Shown piece after piece: positions 61,501 to 64,000 of a stretch of DNA of 64,000 nt (position 1 is the stretch's first letter; the number at the start of each line of letters is the position of its first letter). A program made the position numbers and the translations under genes. The DNA is from Lachnospiraceae bacterium. Lineage in GTDB: Bacteria; Bacillota; Clostridia; Lachnospirales; Lachnospiraceae. The notes below the pieces were generated by a model. It was not told the DNA's origin. It saw nothing but the letters and a program-made list of their open reading frames with translations, and made no database searches. The DNA lies in NCBI GenBank assembly GCA_017441295.1, contig JAFRYA010000006.1:186001-250000 (forward strand), given 5' to 3'.

Positions 61501-64000
61501 CGGCGAGAATAAGCCGGGCCATCTGGAGTTCACTGGACCTGATGGCATCGTGGAAGGCACATTCACAAGCTATAATACAAACATTGCAGCAGTTTCAAGC
61601 GATGGAACAGTTACTCCGACCGGCGTTGGCTCAACGGATATTGAGTTCATTTCCAACGATGGCAAGTATGTGGCTTACTGCTCAGTTACAGTAAATGGAA
61701 CGTACTATCTGAACCGTGAAATCGGACATACTGTTGTCGATCAGGGCCTCTCACTGTTCTTCTATGGAGATAATGGAGAGATTCTGGGCGAAGATGACTA
61801 TAACTGGAGCAGCAGTAAACCGGACGTAGCTACATATGACAAGGAAGAACACCTTGTTAGAGGCTTGAGTGTAGGCCTTTCGGACTTCACTTTCTCATGT
61901 TTCGACGATACCGGTTATCATTCCGATGAGTGCCGCATTTATGTACATCCTGGCCTGAATTATCAGGATGAGGAGCTGTATGTCGGCGATACGCTGCATC
62001 TGTTCTTCAAGATGATGAATGGTACTGTAGCGGAAGGCCACTATCAGGCAGGTCCATCGAACGTTATTACGGTTGACCAAAACGGCATTGTTACGGCAGT
62101 TGGAACTGGTACAGGATATGTAACATTTTTCGCTGACAGTAATGACTTGGTGGATTCCTGCAGGATAACTGTTACAGAGAAACCTCAGCCATATCTGAAC
62201 TACACTGAAAAGACCATTCACATCGGCGAGACCTTCGATCTGATCTATTATGACGAGAATGGCCAGCCGGTTTCCGAAAACCATTGGACCATCCGTGGTA
62301 TTAACGTTGCCTATTGGCGTGTTACCGGTCGCACAGTTATCGGTCTCAGCGTAGGTACGGCGACATTCACATTTGATCCTAATGACGGAGAGCATGAGCC
62401 GCTCTCATGCGTAGTACATGTATATCAGGGTCTCAACTACCACAATATGGATCTGTGGTATGGCCAGAATAATGCTTCGAAGCAGCTGTTCTTCACGGAT
62501 CCTGACGGACAGCAGATCAGCGGCACATTCTCAGGCGGAGATCCTGCAGTTGCCACGGTTGACAGCGCAGGTAATGTAACGCCTGTCGGACTGGGCACAT
62601 GTACAGTTAACTTTACTTCCGATGACGGACAGTACACAGATCAATGTAAAGTAACGGTTAAGCAGGAATATTCAATGAATATCGATTACCGCGAGGCCGT
62701 AGTACAGAACGGAATAGACCTGTTCTTCTATGATGAGAATGGAAACCAGATGAGCACCGACCGGTTCACCTGGACTACTACAGATGAAAACGTTGTTGTC
62801 TTCGATCCACAGTACGATGTTGTCCGTGCGGTCGGCCCTGGCGAAGCGGACATCACTTTCACATCCAATGACGGCCTGCACTCAGACACCTGCCACTTCA
62901 AGATCCATCCGGGTCTGAATGAGCGTGATATTGAGATGACTGTCGGTGAAGAAAAGCAGCTGACATTCACGCTGCTGAGCGGAGAGACAGTTCCGTTCGT
63001 ATTCTTCGGAGTTGAGGATGAAAGAATTATCAGACTGGATGCAGACGGCACTCTGACAGGCCTTGCTCCGGGATATACAGGATTCAATGTCCAGGTAAGC
63101 GTTAACGGCGTAGGCCTGGGAGACAGCGGCAGGGTAACTGTCCGCGAAAAACCGGTAGAATACAAGCTCAGCTTCGATGAGCTGACACTTAGCCTCGGAA
63201 TGAACCGTGCGTGCATGTGGATGAATGGCCCGGACGGCATAGAATACGATGGCACGTGGGAAAGCAGCAATCCGGATGTTGCAGTTATTGAAGTTCCGAC
63301 GATGGAAACAGATGGCGCGATCATCAAAGGACTGGGCATCGGTACCACGACCATTACCTACACATCACACGATGGCATCCATAAAGCCACCTGTGAAGTA
63401 ACGGTTGTACAGGGCTTAAACTACAAGTATCTGGAGATAGGAGTAGGCGATCCAGCTGTACAGTTGACATACACCGGCGCGAACGGCGTTCCGATTACTG
63501 AAGGCTTCAGATGGGAAAGCAGCAATCCGGAAGTTGCAACTGTTGTGAACGGTCTGGTAACGCCTGTAGCCCCGGGCACCACTACGATAACATATTACGC
63601 AGACAGCACACTGGAGACATTCGATGTCTGCACAGTAACTGTCAGCGACAAACCGATAGAATACAAACTTAACTTCGACGAACTGACACTCAGCCTGGGC
63701 AGAGCCCGTTCAGACCTGTATATGAATGGTCCGGACGGTCCGGAAGATGACGGTACATGGGAGAGCAGCAATCCGGAAGTTGCGAAAATCACCTTCACTT
63801 CAGCGCAGGATCCGTCAATGTCATATGTTGGGGCAACTATTGAAGCATTCAGCCTTGGAACCACAACCATCACCTACACTTCACACGACGGCGAACATAC
63901 AGCCACCTGCGAAGTAACGGTAGTAAAGGGATTAAATATTAAAGACCTCACAATGACAGTTGAGGATGCACCGGTTCAGCTGACATACACAGGCGCGGAC
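55583..64000 (+). CDS. Giant secreted protein of tandem Big_2-like (Ig-like) domains, cut by window end
   Basis: One uninterrupted frame of 2806 codons that has not ended at the last base. It starts MRLLKRGAAILMSLVMIAGS after GGAGAAAGG and has a signal peptide ending near VTAMA. The rest is a chain of about 34 full units with a mean spacing of about 242 bp (81 residues). Each unit has a beta-sandwich pattern with markers such as VATVDENGYVTPVG, then G-ATITFTSLDG and CxVxV. Units alternate: a YYENG-type with FYGADGE, then a VD-NG-type with EPVQLIF. Such domains extend adhesins and surface proteins from the wall. The C-terminus, which would show the anchor, is not in view. Confidence 0.93.
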   Translation, partial: MRLLKRGAAILMSLVMIAGSLFLQPVTAMAEEDYHLNIDKTVIGVGEEFDLLLLDENDIVCDAWYHAYSPGIVEVSDDGHVTGLSKGHVSIGVTSKDYSFDAVCDVEVIVKNGLCDTNLTLKVDEEYYLYYMDGEGNYVEGTFTSSDPETVYADDWGTLRALKTGSATITYVSWDGSITATCEVKVIQGLNYHNYTFSLEQNMTPMQLSFWGENNESVAGRFYNGDETIATVDANGLVTPKAVGTTWISFVSNDDKYQDECIINVAEEYSLTARTLVVMPYTSTTLRFNGPEGETSEGIWTSSNENVATYDNGWVSGGIPGTAIISYTSLDGEYEDSCTVHVIRGFENDDIKLLLEEGKDTAQLEYRGIDDAVIAGTYESSSPEVATVDNNGLVTAVGEGYTYIEFSAVDSETGYNYSDTCRVEVVRPYSLSQNNLVLRTRAYPYVYFYGADGEIMSEDEFTTSSTDETIAYYENGCINTVHPGTATITFTSLDGHSAECNVRVYGFNYGSLYLTPDTPEPVQLIFSGTEKPIISFEFSSDNEEVATVDQNGFVTPVGLGTAYIKYEGFDGEKSWDAFCCVSVSENNYLSETEIEMTLNDNWPISFFGIDGEALPESEFTVHSENENIAYYEDGIIHPVGIGSTTITFTRLDESRTASCIVNVHPGLNYKELNMAVGGEPVQLKYLTMDESEISGSFEVDFPDIVDVSEAGMVTPLLEGSTWVYFRAEVDGKSYRDECYVQVRNALYSLSKTNPTFSLGYEYTDISFYGPDGNPLSEDEFTTSSDHPEVAYYENGYIQLVSAGEARITFTPLGDESHSVYCDVTVVNGLERKDILFTGLENYEPVKIIFHGVNDAVIAADNIEVDNPSVVRVDDDGYIHPVGVGYAYIYFYGHDDSHDYYEACYVKVTNAYSLSMDSMVTTRHSGYGIEFYGADGNILSEDEFTWESSNPDVAYYQNGVVFGGEQPGEADITFYTLDRLHYDTCHVTVVRGLEPREIDFIYGEENEPVPVAFYGLNDELIADYFSIDDESVATFDENGCVIPVGLGNTWLYFSNYENGNNYSDSIPITVRNAYYLSDYEIILSPRTARSIHFYGPDGEDLDNSEYSVVSENPEVAQYDNESDDYGSISFVGLGETDITFTTNNGFSQTCHVYCVRGLEPQDISFNLSGDYDPVPLVFYGIGDEIVNGGSYSAEDTSIADVDEAGNVYPVGPGKTAVHFDYNDDQHYYFGYCTVTVTKAYTLDRHEIILSKNSVTEVVFYGADGERMSDDEFTVESSDPTVAYYEDGWVYTAGAGTAQLTFTVNGTDISDVCEVTVYEGLNYHYLRLFVGSDEDPVQLIFTGPEGYDSSGYFESEDTHIATVDENGYVTPVSAGNIYIDYYSYNGNFYDNCRVEVLDSTVLNHLTEHEITFDGIDEYEFLEFLDENGNSTTDGTWTSSDENVATVEDGIIIAVGYGSAVITYTSPKGIIDTCTVTVYGLNRTDLEFWVGGNMEPVTLFYQDMQGQQVSGTWTSDNEEVATVDANGVVTPVGEGYAVITFTYESDGHSIEGKCYVSVRKATYQLNTHEMWVPVGRTGERLSFSGENGSTKEGTWSSSDESAVTVDQNGNVTGITVGASATIHYISPDGQHEDDCLVTVIKGLDRRSMTLTLGGESGQLTYTNDYWTPTYGYMWQSTNESVVTVKGGLVTPVGVGTAKVWVQTLDNPFDYDWCDVTVVEETHDYGLNFSELQISVDRNRFMLAFKGPDGETIEGNWTSSNEDVAYVKIVDNVPLAGVCGVSVGDATITYTSYDEQYTASCLVHVVPGLNYHELTLPLNSEGVELIYTGRNGVEEGLFQSLSTDIADIVDGAVVPLSVGTAVIEFFSDENIEHYDYCVVNVVPAPVDQLNMHHIDIMLNDTFTGLRYIDENGVETTEGTWATSDTSVAVVYSDASIVGTGVGTAEIDYINAEGVVKDTCTVTVYQGLNTDRLELWYGGENKPGHLEFTGPDGIVEGTFTSYNTNIAAVSSDGTVTPTGVGSTDIEFISNDGKYVAYCSVTVNGTYYLNREIGHTVVDQGLSLFFYGDNGEILGEDDYNWSSSKPDVATYDKEEHLVRGLSVGLSDFTFSCFDDTGYHSDECRIYVHPGLNYQDEELYVGDTLHLFFKMMNGTVAEGHYQAGPSNVITVDQNGIVTAVGTGTGYVTFFADSNDLVDSCRITVTEKPQPYLNYTEKTIHIGETFDLIYYDENGQPVSENHWTIRGINVAYWRVTGRTVIGLSVGTATFTFDPNDGEHEPLSCVVHVYQGLNYHNMDLWYGQNNASKQLFFTDPDGQQISGTFSGGDPAVATVDSAGNVTPVGLGTCTVNFTSDDGQYTDQCKVTVKQEYSMNIDYREAVVQNGIDLFFYDENGNQMSTDRFTWTTTDENVVVFDPQYDVVRAVGPGEADITFTSNDGLHSDTCHFKIHPGLNERDIEMTVGEEKQLTFTLLSGETVPFVFFGVEDERIIRLDADGTLTGLAPGYTGFNVQVSVNGVGLGDSGRVTVREKPVEYKLSFDELTLSLGMNRACMWMNGPDGIEYDGTWESSNPDVAVIEVPTMETDGAIIKGLGIGTTTITYTSHDGIHKATCEVTVVQGLNYKYLEIGVGDPAVQLTYTGANGVPITEGFRWESSNPEVATVVNGLVTPVAPGTTTITYYADSTLETFDVCTVTVSDKPIEYKLNFDELTLSLGRARSDLYMNGPDGPEDDGTWESSNPEVAKITFTSAQDPSMSYVGATIEAFSLGTTTITYTSHDGEHTATCEVTVVKGLNIKDLTMTVEDAPVQLTYTGAD

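Overview
The window looks like the chromosome of a strictly or mostly anaerobic, Gram-positive Bacillota, most likely class Clostridia. The evidence is the rpsF-ssb-rpsR-gdpP-rplI-dnaB block, a mecA homologue, S-layer (SLH) and Big_2 surface proteins with Gram-positive signal peptides, a V-type ATPase, ferredoxin-type redox proteins and strong AGGAGG ribosome sites. No outer-membrane genes are seen. Genus cannot be fixed from sequence alone. Genes are dense and no prophage, insertion sequence, integron or CRISPR array was found. The accessory interest lies in intergenic palindromic repeats and one giant surface-protein gene.

Layout. 1-2.0 kb: 3' part of feoB plus its small Cys-rich partner. 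2.1-3.6 kb: minus-strand peroxide-stress operon (glutathione peroxidase, flavodoxin, OhrR/MarR regulator) behind a promoter with a perfect inverted repeat. 3.6-8.6 kb: complete branched-chain-type ABC importer (binding protein, LivG, LivF, LivH, LivM). 8.7-11.6 kb: acyl-CoA synthetase and an E2-like acyltransferase. 11.9-15.5 kb: minus operon MoaE-like, PucR-like regulator, ABC-F ATPase. 15.6-25.1 kb: metG, an SLH-anchored papain-type protease, tatD, rsmA, an Lgt-like protein, a zinc-ribbon protein, a Sua5-RpiB fusion and dCMP deaminase. 25.2-34.1 kb: nine-gene V-type ATPase operon whose proteolipid has the residues of a sodium-binding site. 34.2-37.9 kb: thioredoxin, GNAT-like protein, ferredoxin-type aldo/keto reductase, homocysteine methyltransferase. 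37.9-43.4 kb: rpsF, ssb, rpsR, gdpP, rplI, dnaB. 43.4-45.2 kb: small ferredoxin, DUF1858 protein, and an orphan gene with a nuclease-like C-terminus flanked by related palindromes. 45.4-50.1 kb: minus operon mecA-potABCD. 50.3-55 kb: small conserved protein, GH18 hydrolase, tadA, SRP RNA, and a membrane protein with a TrkA-like Rossmann domain. 55.6 kb to the end: one uninterrupted reading frame of at least 2806 codons encoding a secreted protein of about 34 Big_2-like repeats, cut by the window edge.

How the genes work together. Two importers (branched-chain type and polyamine), iron uptake and an ion-pumping ATPase supply the cell. The Liv importer sits directly upstream of an acyl-CoA ligase and an acyltransferase-like gene, which suggests, without proving, import and CoA activation of an organic acid. 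The housekeeping block carries translation, replication and c-di-AMP functions.

Most unusual signals: (1) two long imperfect palindromes (11595-11842 and 39183-39392) that share a core but have different outer arms that still pair within each copy; (2) three genes (mecA, homocysteine methyltransferase, sua5-rpiB) whose -10 boxes lie only 5-6 bp before the ATG with no Shine-Dalgarno, so leaderless mRNAs are predicted; (3) a family of CTGCGC palindromic repeats after several genes; (4) the giant Big_2 gene.
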